IMG/VR virus record: IMGVR_UViG_3300043409_000822
Coordinates: 1-35,429 of that record
From: a virus
DNA length: 35,429 bases
Reading direction: 5' to 3' (one strand)
Part shown: piece after piece, positions 9,138 to 16,607 of the stretch
Layout of the letters: every line of letters starts with the position of its first letter
Numbering within the stretch: position 1 is the stretch's first letter
Notes under the pieces: model-generated
Databases searched by the model: none
What the model saw: the letters and a program-made list of their open reading frames with translations, nothing else
Told to the model about the DNA's origin: nothing
Position numbers and translations under genes: made by a program

Positions 9138-9931
9138 AGGCTGGATGCTGCTGACATACCGGCACCAATGAGTGCGGTGGAGTTAGCTGCAGAAGCAGTA
9201 CGGGCAGCAAGCTGTTGCTGTTGGTTACCACCGATCAAGTTGGCGGCGTACTGGCTCTCGGGGTTGAACAACTGCCCGGGGTTGAAACCCTGAGCCTGGC
9301 CTAGGAAGCCTTGAGATCCAGCAAATGCTTGTGATGGTCGCCCAAGCACTTGTTGGAACACGTCGCCGTACACGCCTTGGGATGCTCCGAGGGCTCCCAT
9401 GGCCTGCTGGGAGCGTTGCTGCTGCATTCCGGCTCCAGATAGCTGTGAGCGCACAGCCTCCTGTAGGCCGGCTGTGGGACTTCCTGCGAGGCCTCGGGCA
9501 GCAAAGGAACCGCGGGTCTGTTGTTCGACCTGGCGCTGTTGCTCGGGCGTTAGCCGGGAGCCAGCGTTGAGACCGGATTGAGCCTGGGCGGTTAGGCTGT
9601 CAGCCAGTGCTGCCTGCTGTGGCGAGGCAGCCTTGATTGCAGCACGCGCCTGAGGACCGAGAGTCGAGATGTCGGCAATGTCGCCAGCGCGGGAACGGGA
9701 GCGTGCGGCGGCCTCGACCTCGCCCATGGTAGGCGCGATCTGGTCCCGGTAGAGCTGTAGCAGCTCCGGGGTCGCTGACTTCAGCATATCTAGCTGCAGC
9801 CGTTGATACTGCGGGGCATACTTAGCCTCGGCAGCATACTTCTCGGGCGCTAGGGCAAGCTGAGATCGGAGTGTGTCAGCGGTTTCCTTGCCGTAATCCC
9901 GTGGTGTTGGTGCTTCAACTGAGGTTCCCAT
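9134..9931 (-). CDS. Probable internal virion protein, 265 aa
   Basis: The protein is rich in Ala, Gln, Ser and Gly and mostly helical. An N-terminal charged region begins MGTSVEAPTPRDYGKETAD, and a Gln-rich middle (about 120-190) contains motifs such as SFAARGLAGSP. The C-terminal 30 residues are Ala/Ser-rich and hydrophobic. This composition is common in proteins between the tail and ejection genes of podovirus-like phages, where they probably line the tail or are ejected with DNA. The start is an ATG that overlaps the previous gene by 17 bases. Function is inferred from position and composition. Confidence 0.65.
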   Translation of the reverse strand: MGTSVEAPTPRDYGKETADTLRSQLALAPEKYAAEAKYAPQYQRLQLDMLKSATPELLQLYRDQIAPTMGEVEAAARSRSRAGDIADISTLGPQARAAIKAASPQQAALADSLTAQAQSGLNAGSRLTPEQQRQVEQQTRGSFAARGLAGSPTAGLQEAVRSQLSGAGMQQQRSQQAMGALGASQGVYGDVFQQVLGRPSQAFAGSQGFLGQAQGFNPGQLFNPESQYAANLIGGNQQQQLAARTASAANSTALIGAGMSAASSL

Positions 9932-10331
9932 ATTTTTTGTCTGCCATCCTATAGATCGGCATTGAGCCTTGCTTGTAGGTGGTTAGTTTACCGTTGCGAT
10001 AACCGATAGCCGGGAGAATTGCCGACTCCGGCCTGTCGTGAAAGAACTTAGCCGCCACCGCCATTGCGAATAGTGCGCAGTCGGCGGCGAACTGGTGCCA
10101 GTACCAATGGTCGCCATTGGGATCGGACTTCTGCCAGGTCCACTCCTTAGGCTCCGGTCCCATCTGCCTCCAGCCTACAAGCACAGCAACAACGTGCCCG
10201 TCCTGCAAGGCCACCTTGAGCGTGCCCTGCTCGGCATGGAACATCACATAGTCCTCCACAGCCTCACGGGTCCAGCCCTTGAAGGAATCCGGGAGCTTGT
10301 GTAGGAGGTAATCGGTGACGAGGGGGATCAT
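9915..10331 (-). CDS. GNAT-like small protein, 138 aa
   Basis: Residues 1-60 read like the first half of a GNAT fold: a helix pair, then a beta strand (TLKVALQDGHVVAVLVGWRQ) of the kind that precedes the acetyl-CoA-binding loop. A Trp-rich segment follows near 63-80, then a helix and a C-terminal strand. The canonical Q/RxxGxG/A acetyl-CoA loop is not evident, so the protein may be degenerate or only structurally related. The ATG overlaps the preceding appendage gene as ATGA. It lies inside the virion gene block, which is unusual for an acetyltransferase and suggests it modifies a virion or host protein, or is structural. Confidence 0.45.
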   Translation of the reverse strand: MIPLVTDYLLHKLPDSFKGWTREAVEDYVMFHAEQGTLKVALQDGHVVAVLVGWRQMGPEPKEWTWQKSDPNGDHWYWHQFAADCALFAMAVAAKFFHDRPESAILPAIGYRNGKLTTYKQGSMPIYRMADKKYGNLS

Positions 10332-11230
10332 GCCCAGGTGGGAGCGTAGAGGAGGTAGGCCTTAACCTGCCATTTTGCTGTATCAATAACCATATCAACA
10401 CCGGTATTATCTAGTATTACAAGTTGCGAAGATACAGCAGAAGCACCCGTCCAAGGAAAGGTTGGGCTTCCCGGGTTTAATGTTGCAAACCATACGTTTA
10501 CAAAAGCGTCAGTTCCGCCAACTAACCCCATGTTTACGCATGGTTGATAGCAAAACACCATTCTGTTATCATAAAACCCTTGAATTAAAACGCTTTCAAT
10601 TGGTATTTCGTATCCAACCTCAAATGGTGCTTGTTGTGTTTTGCAACGAAGAACCACTTTTACAATTTGAGGTATAGCCGTAATTGACGGAAGATCGCCT
10701 GCTGATTCAAGCCATTGTAGGTTTCTGGCTCCTGAACCAAGTGTCGGTATGTCTTTGAGGGAAGTCGTATACCTCAGTAGCCCGTTTGTAAGAGAACCTC
10801 CAGATAGTGTAAGCCCAGACCCAACAGTCAGTTCTGCAACATTAACACCGCCACCAGCTCGACCGAGTAGACGGTTGTCGTTTGAGACATCTTGAATCTT
10901 GGCATAGGTGACGTTTGAATTGGCAATCTTCGCAGTGGTGACAGCGTTTGTATTTATCGTTATTGTGGTAGGCGTAAACGCAAAGTCTGCTGAGGCGTTC
11001 AACGCAACCGGGCTGTTTGAGCTTCCAGATCCATTGCCGACAATTGTGGCGTTTGCTTGAGCCACTAAAGATGCAAGCTGAACCGATCCATTAGTGATTG
11101 ATACAGACCCGCCATCGACCGTACCGGTGACGTCGACACTGGGCGTGCCTAGCAGGTTGAGTGTGGACGCATCCAGCGTGGTGGAGCTGGTGACGGTGGT
11201 TCCTGGTGTGACGGTTACAAAGAGTGGCAT
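10328..11230 (-). CDS. Tail appendage/fibre-type structural protein, 300 aa
   Basis: The N-terminal 170 residues are rich in Thr, Ser, Val, Asn and Gly in short repeated strands, with segments such as SASDFAF-like turns and AVTTAKIANSNVTYAKIQ. The AKI-N/V-TYAKIQ phrase is widespread in phage fibre proteins with beta-helical or triple-stranded shafts. The C-terminal 110 residues are a more globular, aromatic-rich domain. The gene follows the tail nozzle candidate by three bases and precedes the GNAT-like gene with an ATGA overlap. The coding sequence for the C-terminal half (about 10.4-10.7 kb) is AT-rich relative to its surroundings, as expected for an exchanged receptor-facing domain. Confidence 0.65.
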   Translation of the reverse strand: MPLFVTVTPGTTVTSSTTLDASTLNLLGTPSVDVTGTVDGGSVSITNGSVQLASLVAQANATIVGNGSGSSNSPVALNASADFAFTPTTITINTNAVTTAKIANSNVTYAKIQDVSNDNRLLGRAGGGVNVAELTVGSGLTLSGGSLTNGLLRYTTSLKDIPTLGSGARNLQWLESAGDLPSITAIPQIVKVVLRCKTQQAPFEVGYEIPIESVLIQGFYDNRMVFCYQPCVNMGLVGGTDAFVNVWFATLNPGSPTFPWTGASAVSSQLVILDNTGVDMVIDTAKWQVKAYLLYAPTWA

Positions 11231-11233
11231 AGG

Positions 11234-14200
11234 TTAGACGTCGGTTTTGCCGTAGAGTCGGAAAGGGATTGCGATGGATTTGACGCTGTAGATGTTTAGC
11301 GCACCGGTGGTAGTGGTAACCACAGGCTGCATGGTAATGGAATGGCGGCGCAAGCGAGCCTTCTGCGAGAACGATTGGACAAGCCCCGCTTGGAATCCGG
11401 CAGTGTTACATTGAATACCTGGCAGCGTAGAGTAATCCTCGCGATATGGGTCGAGGAAGTTGTTACCGGAGTTGTTGGTGACGTAGGTTCCGCTGCCATA
11501 GATGTAGTAGGCCGTGCGGCTCTTGGTCTCGTTAGTGGCAATCGGGTAGGACTCATTCACACCGTCAAAGTTGGCCGTGATGGAATAAGTCGGATTCCAT
11601 GAGGCAAACTCAAACTGCAGGCCAGTCCACTGCTTGTGATCAACGTTGTTGTTGGTGGCGTTGCTTTGGGAATAAGGGTTTTTGTCACCGCTATGGCCCC
11701 GGAAGGAGACCGAGGTGGCAATCTGTTGGATCGTGCCTACACGATTGCGGTCCTGCAGTGCCTGGTAGTCGAAGTTGTGGATGAACCCGCTGTTGTCAGC
11801 CCAGCAGAGCGTGTCTGTGCCAGCGACCACCAGACGAGTGTAATACCGTGGAACAAGCAGCGAGCCTTCCCAGTAGCCTTCCCACGCCTGGTTGAGGAAG
11901 TTGTAGACCAGAGTGCGTTGGTTTGTCCCGTCTCCACCTTCCACCGGCACGCTCAGGATGTAGCGGTTGTTGAAATAGGCCCCACATGACTTTTCCCAGT
12001 TGGCTTGGTCAATCTCTTCAATGACATCCTGAATCGGATCCGACAGCGGAAGCACCACCGATTGGCTGATGCCAAATTCGGTCTGCTTGAGGCTGATCAC
12101 ACCGCGCTGACTCAGGAACAAGATGTCTGACCCGGTGGACGCGATAGACGCCTGGCTGACGCATCCAAACTCCCGGGTAACCTCGGTGAGCCGGGTAGTC
12201 GACAGGTCGCCGTAGAGGTTCTCCACAGCCAAGATAGAGCGTTCCTTGAAGACTATCAGTGTGGTCGCGTTGAAGGGGTACAAGGCCACCACAGCGTCAT
12301 TGGCACCGGTGTTCAATTTGAACTCATTCAGGATCGGGCTGTAGTGCAGCGGATCAAGCACGTCGGACACTGCCAGGTAGTCGGGGCCGTAGAGCAGCAG
12401 TAGACGGTTTTGAAAGTATAAGCCTTCACGGCCAGCCGGGACGTTTGCACCGGAGGCAGAGGATTTCTTGATCGTGCCATTGGTTGGAACAACCGTGATG
12501 TTTACCAGAGTTGAAGGATTGCCAGCAGTTACAGTGACTGCACTAGCACTATACCCTGGGCTTGTAATAGTGACTGCGGTGACCTTGCCGTCAGTAATGG
12601 TGGCCGTTGCGACTGCGCCAGTTATGGTGCCGGATATTGCCAGGGTTGGTGCGGTCACGTAACCAGCGCCTTGATTGACGATGGTTAAAGCTGTGATGCC
12701 GCTAGTAAGAGGAGGGTCAACTGTTACAGTAGGTGCGGTTACATATCCCGACCCAGCATTGTTCACAGTAATTGATGTAACTTTGCCTCCTGAAATAACC
12801 GCGGTCGCTGTGGCTGTTACGCCAGATGGTGGAGCTTGAACCACTACATTCGGCACCGCTGAATATCCCGCTCCTCCAATTACCACTGAAATAGATCCAA
12901 CGGTTCCTGTTGTTAAGACCGATGTTGCGGTGGCAGTAGTTGTTCCGATAGTTACGCCTATAAGAGCAACCGAAGCCGTATTGAGCGAATCAAGCTCCTC
13001 GGAAGGCCCACTGAACAGCTTCAGCGAGTTCTTGTCTGTGGGGAAGACGTAGTAGATTCCGTTTGTAACACCTGCAGTTACATTGCTGATAGTAACCTGA
13101 TCGCCAGCAACAAACGGATGGTTCGGAACGGTGATGGTGTCGTTTGTAGAGCTGCCACCTGTGATAGCATTGACTGATGCAACACGGTTGAACCCGTTAT
13201 CCAAAGCTGAGACAGGAATACCGGCAGGCGCTGATGCCTCCATGATGAGAGGCAGGCCATCGTTGTAAAAGTCGCTGACGCCTTGCGTCACCTCGTACCC
13301 GGTGGTGTTGTTTGAAAGCTCAAAGTAGTACCGGTTGGACGATGTCAAACCACTGTTCAACGTGACAGGGTTTGTACCATTTTGTGCGGTGGCCTCGGAA
13401 AGGTGCAGCGTGCAGACGCCGGCGGCCTTCACATTCACAAACATCCCGAAGCCCTCTCCTGCAACTGTGCTGGTGCCAGGGATGCTCCACAGGTTTGGAG
13501 AGGTGCCAATCTGGCTGATGATTACTCGGTCACCGGACTCCATGTCTGGCGGGACGTTTAGCGTCACCGTACTGTTGGTCGAATTGACGTTAGCGCCGGT
13601 GAAATAGTACCGGGCATTGCCAGGTCGCAGCATCACCACTGCATTGGTGGCCTGCATCAAACGCACCGGGCTGTAGATGTCGTGCCCGTTTAATGGGATC
13701 TCCAGGTGCGACTGGTTGGGTCGTACTAAGTACATCCTGCCCTGGCCGCCATCTTCTGTTGCCAATGTACGGGCCTCGTTAGTGGCTACAACTAGGGCTT
13801 GGTAGCCGGTGTCAGGATCGCGGAAAGGGAGTACACCGAGGATGTCGGTGAAGGCATTAGTTCCGGAATAGAACTGTATGTTGCTGTTAATCGGGGCAGT
13901 TGCAAAAGAGATGGCCGCCGAGGACATCACGCAGTTGGTGTTGTCATCAAACAAGCAGCGCGTGCCATTAGGAAACACCAACGAGTTCGCGCTAGAGTCC
14001 GAGCAGATTATCGTGTTGTTGGGGATCTGCGTTCCGCTGACGACAATCGTTGTCTGTGAGTTTGAGGTTACCGTGACATTGCGTGTGGAGGTGCTCCACT
14101 TACCGCCCCACTTAGGCTGCACGATGCCCCACCGGTTCTTGATGAGCTGATCCTGGAAGGTCCGGTTGACCGCCTGGCTGACGTACTGCGCCGGCACCTG

Positions 14201-14272
14201 GGCGGGATCTAGGCGCGAGATGACTCCCTTGAAGCCATCGTCGACCGACATGATCTCGGGTAAGTCGGGCAT
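11234..14272 (-). CDS. Tail nozzle / tail tubular protein B-like, 1012 aa
   Basis: The start is the ATG at 14272, one base after the upstream TAA. An in-frame TTG 18 bases earlier would lie inside the previous gene. The N-terminus (PDLPEIMSVDDGFKGVISR, then VPAQYVSQAVN and NRWGIVQPKWGG) is typical of large short-tail proteins that start with a list of virion positions. The middle (about 450-620) holds several repeats of a short beta module carrying G[AS]GY and TAPT motifs with intervening ATAT strands. The C-terminal third is globular (TTLIVFKERSILAVENLYGD, YNFLNQAWEGYWEG), consistent with a propeller-like nozzle that contacts DNA or the receptor. Location directly after the adaptor candidate matches the adaptor-nozzle order of podoviruses. 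Confidence 0.7.
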   Translation of the reverse strand: MPDLPEIMSVDDGFKGVISRLDPAQVPAQYVSQAVNRTFQDQLIKNRWGIVQPKWGGKWSTSTRNVTVTSNSQTTIVVSGTQIPNNTIICSDSSANSLVFPNGTRCLFDDNTNCVMSSAAISFATAPINSNIQFYSGTNAFTDILGVLPFRDPDTGYQALVVATNEARTLATEDGGQGRMYLVRPNQSHLEIPLNGHDIYSPVRLMQATNAVVMLRPGNARYYFTGANVNSTNSTVTLNVPPDMESGDRVIISQIGTSPNLWSIPGTSTVAGEGFGMFVNVKAAGVCTLHLSEATAQNGTNPVTLNSGLTSSNRYYFELSNNTTGYEVTQGVSDFYNDGLPLIMEASAPAGIPVSALDNGFNRVASVNAITGGSSTNDTITVPNHPFVAGDQVTISNVTAGVTNGIYYVFPTDKNSLKLFSGPSEELDSLNTASVALIGVTIGTTTATATSVLTTGTVGSISVVIGGAGYSAVPNVVVQAPPSGVTATATAVISGGKVTSITVNNAGSGYVTAPTVTVDPPLTSGITALTIVNQGAGYVTAPTLAISGTITGAVATATITDGKVTAVTITSPGYSASAVTVTAGNPSTLVNITVVPTNGTIKKSSASGANVPAGREGLYFQNRLLLLYGPDYLAVSDVLDPLHYSPILNEFKLNTGANDAVVALYPFNATTLIVFKERSILAVENLYGDLSTTRLTEVTREFGCVSQASIASTGSDILFLSQRGVISLKQTEFGISQSVVLPLSDPIQDVIEEIDQANWEKSCGAYFNNRYILSVPVEGGDGTNQRTLVYNFLNQAWEGYWEGSLLVPRYYTRLVVAGTDTLCWADNSGFIHNFDYQALQDRNRVGTIQQIATSVSFRGHSGDKNPYSQSNATNNNVDHKQWTGLQFEFASWNPTYSITANFDGVNESYPIATNETKSRTAYYIYGSGTYVTNNSGNNFLDPYREDYSTLPGIQCNTAGFQAGLVQSFSQKARLRRHSITMQPVVTTTTGALNIYSVKSIAIPFRLYGKTDV

Positions 14273-14273
14273 A

Positions 14274-15197
14274 TTAGCGGCCTGGGACAATTATCTGGCG
14301 CACATACTTCTCCTGGAGAGCTACCTTGTCGATCTCCTTGGTCAGCTCGACTTCACCGAGCTCCAAGAATGTATTGCCCAGGTCAACTTTGCCATCCACC
14401 CGGAGCATCTGGCCTGCGGCCTTGAGGCTGCACACCTCGCAGAACCTGTACGGGAAAGCATAAGCGGTAGCCTCGCCGGCAGTCGACAGCAGCGGAGGGC
14501 TCTTACGAAACTCAATCCAGGCAAACGGGAGCTGCTCACCAATCAGAATGCCATCGTCGGTGAGCGTGTAGGCTGGCTCCTGCTGCCTCCAGGTGATCCG
14601 AGGGTCAGCAGGCCAGACCGAGAAGGTCTCGCCAATCTGGACGGTCCGAGTGGTTTGATTTGGGTTGAGCTGTTGGTTGATGTAGCGCAGGAACTTGTTC
14701 AATTCTCCCCAGTACGTGCCGATGGTGGGAACAGTTCCAGGAGCAGCAGCTACGCAGAGCTGATAGTATTCTTGATCCTCAGGATACAGCACGATGTCGC
14801 CAACATTGTAGGTGGTCGTCGCATCCCAGGTCGCAGTGCTGCCGTAGCTCGGCTGTGCTAGCGCCCAGAACTGGGTGTTAAGCGTGCCTCCAGGGCCGTT
14901 GAGAGTGGGAGTGTTGTTGGAACCTATTGCACCAACGTACTGGTAGTATTTCTGCTCGGTGGGGTAGTAGACCACGTTTCCCTCGGAGTAGAGCTGCGCC
15001 GCACTATAGTTGGGCGCAAAGAACTCCTGCTGATACACGGTCTGCTCGGGCCAGTTGAAGCACTCCCAGGCGCTCCGTAATGACATGGAGATGAACGTGC
15101 GGAAGAGATTGGACTCCTCGGTCGTTAGCGATGAGAAAACGCGCCCAGTGAGCTCACAGGCACGTTGCAACACATAATCGTAGGTGACGGTTCTCAT
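14274..15197 (-). CDS. Tail adaptor / tail tubular protein A-like with two carbohydrate-binding-like modules, 307 aa
   Basis: The N-terminus (TYDYVLQRACELTGR, then a helix ending LRSAWECFNWPE) resembles the helical start of podovirus head-tail adaptors. Two copies of a short beta module follow: YSEGNVVYYPTEQKYYQ near 72-88 and YNVGDIVLYPEDQEYYQ near 128-144. The pattern Y-x-x-G-[DN]-[IV]-V-x-Y-P-x-x-x-x-Y-Y matches type 5/12 carbohydrate-binding modules (ChtBD3-like). The C-terminal 100 residues are again helical. Insertion of sugar-binding-type modules into an adaptor suggests surface-exposed decorations that touch host glycans; this is inference. It ends one base before the nozzle gene. Confidence 0.65.
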   Translation of the reverse strand: MRTVTYDYVLQRACELTGRVFSSLTTEESNLFRTFISMSLRSAWECFNWPEQTVYQQEFFAPNYSAAQLYSEGNVVYYPTEQKYYQYVGAIGSNNTPTLNGPGGTLNTQFWALAQPSYGSTATWDATTTYNVGDIVLYPEDQEYYQLCVAAAPGTVPTIGTYWGELNKFLRYINQQLNPNQTTRTVQIGETFSVWPADPRITWRQQEPAYTLTDDGILIGEQLPFAWIEFRKSPPLLSTAGEATAYAFPYRFCEVCSLKAAGQMLRVDGKVDLGNTFLELGEVELTKEIDKVALQEKYVRQIIVPGR

Positions 15198-15200
15198 TGG

Positions 15201-15449
15201 TTACTTCCAGGATTTGCAGGCCCAGTACTTGGCGGAGAGTTTAGTGCCGGGGTTGTCGCAGCCGTGACGGGCGTTGAAGCTCTTCTTGTTGTCCGGGATG
15301 TGCTTCTTGATGGTCATGCCCGGGTCGCCGAAACGCACCAGGGCAACCTTATTGCCTTCCTTAGCCAGCACCGCGGACTTCTTGCTTTCGCCAGGGGTAG
15401 CCTTGGGCTTGTTATAACCTGCAAACTTTTGGCCGCGGTAGGTGATCAT
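15201..15449 (-). CDS. Conserved small basic phage protein, 82 aa
   Basis: The ATG at 15449 overlaps the lipoprotein gene stop as ATGA and is preferred to a start 21 bases upstream. The sequence begins MITYRGQKFAGYNKPKATP, followed by VALVRFGDPGMTIKKHIPD and SFNARHGCDNPG, and ends YWACKSW. This arrangement (Lys/Arg-rich with two conserved Cys and an RHxCD core) is familiar from many environmental phage genomes, but I know no demonstrated function. The Cys and His residues could bind a metal. It sits between the lysis-type cluster and the tail adaptor. Confidence 0.75.
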   Translation of the reverse strand: MITYRGQKFAGYNKPKATPGESKKSAVLAKEGNKVALVRFGDPGMTIKKHIPDNKKSFNARHGCDNPGTKLSAKYWACKSWK

Positions 15450-15676
15450 CGCTTGGGCAGTACATACCAACCTGCCGGTAAGACCACCTTGGATGGCCCC
15501 ACCAGCTTCTTTTCAGAATCGAATCCGTAGACGCTGGCCTTCACCGGCTTGGCCAGCATCACCGGATCACCGCTTGGAACCAGGACCACCCTGGTCATCT
15601 GGCAACCCAGGCAGGTCAGCAATGCGGCCATCCAGATCGCTCTTGAGGGCCTCGGGAGCTTTGCCATGTTGCACAT
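15446..15676 (-). CDS. Small putative lipoprotein, spanin-like, 76 aa, nested in another gene
   Basis: The N-terminus has basic residues, a short hydrophobic core (IWMAALLTCLGC) and Cys25, giving a relaxed lipobox: Gly precedes Cys, but the -3 residue is Cys rather than Leu. The mature part contains VLVPSGDPVMLAKPVKASVY and VLPAGWYVLP, a phrase I have seen in small proteins near phage lysis genes. Its first 110 bases overlap the 57-residue gene in another frame, as in Rz/Rz1 spanin pairs, where the outer-membrane lipoprotein is nested in the inner-membrane partner. A start at Met4 is also possible. If it is an o-spanin, it would help disrupt the outer membrane at lysis; this is inferred. Confidence 0.6.
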   Translation of the reverse strand: MCNMAKLPRPSRAIWMAALLTCLGCQMTRVVLVPSGDPVMLAKPVKASVYGFDSEKKLVGPSKVVLPAGWYVLPKR

Positions 15677-15740
15677 CGGTAGGTGGTGTTTCTCGGAGCC
15701 AGTCGAGCAGGGCCTTGAGGATCTGGTAGACCCAATTCAC
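15567..15740 (-). CDS. Small amphipathic protein in lysis-type cluster, 57 aa
   Basis: The start is a GTG overlapping the stop of the membrane protein gene (GTGA). The sequence begins MNWVYQILKALLDWLRETPP, a Trp/Leu-rich amphipathic or short membrane-anchoring helix. A polar, acidic tail (KSDLDGRIADLPGLPDDQGG) follows and ends SKR. There is no clear full-length transmembrane segment, so a standard Rz-type i-spanin is not proven. Its out-of-frame overlap with the lipoprotein gene and its position after two membrane proteins place it in the lysis cluster. Confidence 0.6.
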   Translation of the reverse strand: MNWVYQILKALLDWLRETPPTDVQHGKAPEALKSDLDGRIADLPGLPDDQGGPGSKR

Positions 15741-15928
15741 GGCTTCGGCTCGGTAACTTCCTTGGCATCCTTGGCCCAGATCAGGCCGATACCAGCAGTG
15801 ACCGCGGCGATAGTGGTAGTCAGGTCGAGGTTGGTTGTCGGGTCACCGTCGAACAGGGCCTTGAGAGCCCCACCGACAGCGACCAGAATGGCACCAACAC
15901 CGGCGAGAGTTGTTTTCGTGTTTTTCAT
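15737..15928 (-). CDS. Holin-like small membrane protein, 63 aa
   Basis: The ATG at 15928 overlaps the upstream gene's stop as ATGA. A much longer open frame continues upstream to 16285, but that part is a shadow of neighbouring genes. The protein reads MKNTKTTLAGVGAILVAVGG, then a polar loop (LFDGDPTTNLDL) and a second hydrophobic stretch (TIAAVTAGIGLIWA), ending in a charged tail. Two membrane segments with a short loop and small size fit a class II-type holin or a holin-associated protein. It would form inner-membrane holes that release the muralytic enzyme, here encoded about 19 kb away. Confidence 0.65.
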   Translation of the reverse strand: MKNTKTTLAGVGAILVAVGGALKALFDGDPTTNLDLTTTIAAVTAGIGLIWAKDAKEVTEPKP

Positions 15929-16095
15929 TTGGATTTGAACAGCCTGTAGGCTCCGTATAACGCGCACAAGAGACCAATCACTGCGGTGATAAGCCTTACC
16001 CAGTCGGTCAGTACCGGAAGAAACGAAACAGCGGTGGCACCTGCCGCTGCTGCTAGGGATAGTCCAGGGCTGGTGCTGCTGTTCGTTGGTTCCAT
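15925..16095 (-). CDS. Second small membrane protein, holin-like, 56 aa
   Basis: The ATG at 16095 shares one base with the upstream TAA (TAATG), and the gene ends ATGA into the next holin-like gene. The sequence has a polar N-terminus (MEPTNSSTSP), a moderately hydrophobic Ala-rich segment (LSLAAAAGATAVSFLPVL), and a clear transmembrane helix (LITAVIGLLCALYGAYRLF) with a basic end (KSK). This suggests one or two membrane passes. Tandem pairing with another small membrane protein is typical of holin/antiholin or pinholin sets; which role each plays cannot be told. Confidence 0.6.
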   Translation of the reverse strand: MEPTNSSTSPGLSLAAAAGATAVSFLPVLTDWVRLITAVIGLLCALYGAYRLFKSK

Positions 16096-16355
16096 TACTC
16101 GGTAGGCTGGACGGCTTCAACCACCGGATTCGCCAGCTTGTAAGCCGCGACAACCGCCGGAGTCCACAGCGCATTGGCAATCGAGACCACCTCGGTGGGC
16201 TGACCTTCCAGCGAGTCACCGGGGTTGAGCGTATACTGAGCGGTAATCTCACTGCCCACAACCGCTCCATCGCTGTCGTAATCAACGCCGGTCGTCACGA
16301 ACAGCGAGTTGTTCTGATTGCACTGCACTGCGACAATATCAACTGGTACGATCAT
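16095..16355 (-). CDS. Small conserved phage protein, tandem paralogue A, 86 aa
   Basis: The protein shares with the next gene upstream a C-terminal pattern: PGDSLEGQPTEVVSIANA followed by WTPA-VVAAY, against PGSDLTGQPEQVVAIANA and WTPA-AVAAY. The N-terminal half (about 1-45) differs, although both appear to form short beta strands. The ATG overlaps the neighbour's stop as ATGA. Proteins of this type often lie near tail fibre genes in environmental phages, but I know no established function. It is followed by the lysis-type cluster. Confidence 0.7.
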   Translation of the reverse strand: MIVPVDIVAVQCNQNNSLFVTTGVDYDSDGAVVGSEITAQYTLNPGDSLEGQPTEVVSIANALWTPAVVAAYKLANPVVEAVQPTE

Positions 16356-16603
16356 TGGATGGTGGGGCTAGGGGTTTGGCTTGCGGCGTAGGCTGCAACA
16401 GCGGCAGGAGTCCAGACAGCGTTAGCAATCGCTACAACCTGCTCGGGCTGACCCGTAAGGTCGGAGCCGGGAGCGAGGCAATAGCGGCGGAAGGTGGAGG
16501 CTTTGACAACCTCGCCATCGACGATCTGGTCCGACAGGCGGACCTGAAGGACGGTTGAAGGAAGAACCTCGCAAAGCGAGAAGATAGTGCGTTCTGTTAG
16601 CAT
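16352..16603 (-). CDS. Small conserved phage protein, tandem paralogue B, 83 aa
   Basis: It begins MLTERTIFSLCEVLPSTVLQ, then VRLSDQIVDGEVVKAST and RRYCLAPGSDLTGQP. The C-terminal half is closely related to the following gene (see that entry), which points to a tandem duplication followed by divergence of the N-terminal half. The start follows the tail fibre stop by four bases and lacks a Shine-Dalgarno sequence. Two Cys residues are present here (C11 and one near 42). Function unknown; fibre-associated by position. Confidence 0.7.
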   Translation of the reverse strand: MLTERTIFSLCEVLPSTVLQVRLSDQIVDGEVVKASTFRRYCLAPGSDLTGQPEQVVAIANAVWTPAAVAAYAASQTPSPTIQ

Positions 16604-16607
16604 AAGA

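Noticed and set aside
14166-14861. 231-codon plus-strand frame across tail genes
   Set aside because: It is antisense to the adaptor and nozzle genes with clear sequence features.
15929-16285. Upstream extension of the 63-residue holin-like gene to 182 residues
   Set aside because: The added part is a shadow of two real overlapping genes, and the ATG at 15928 has an ATGA overlap.
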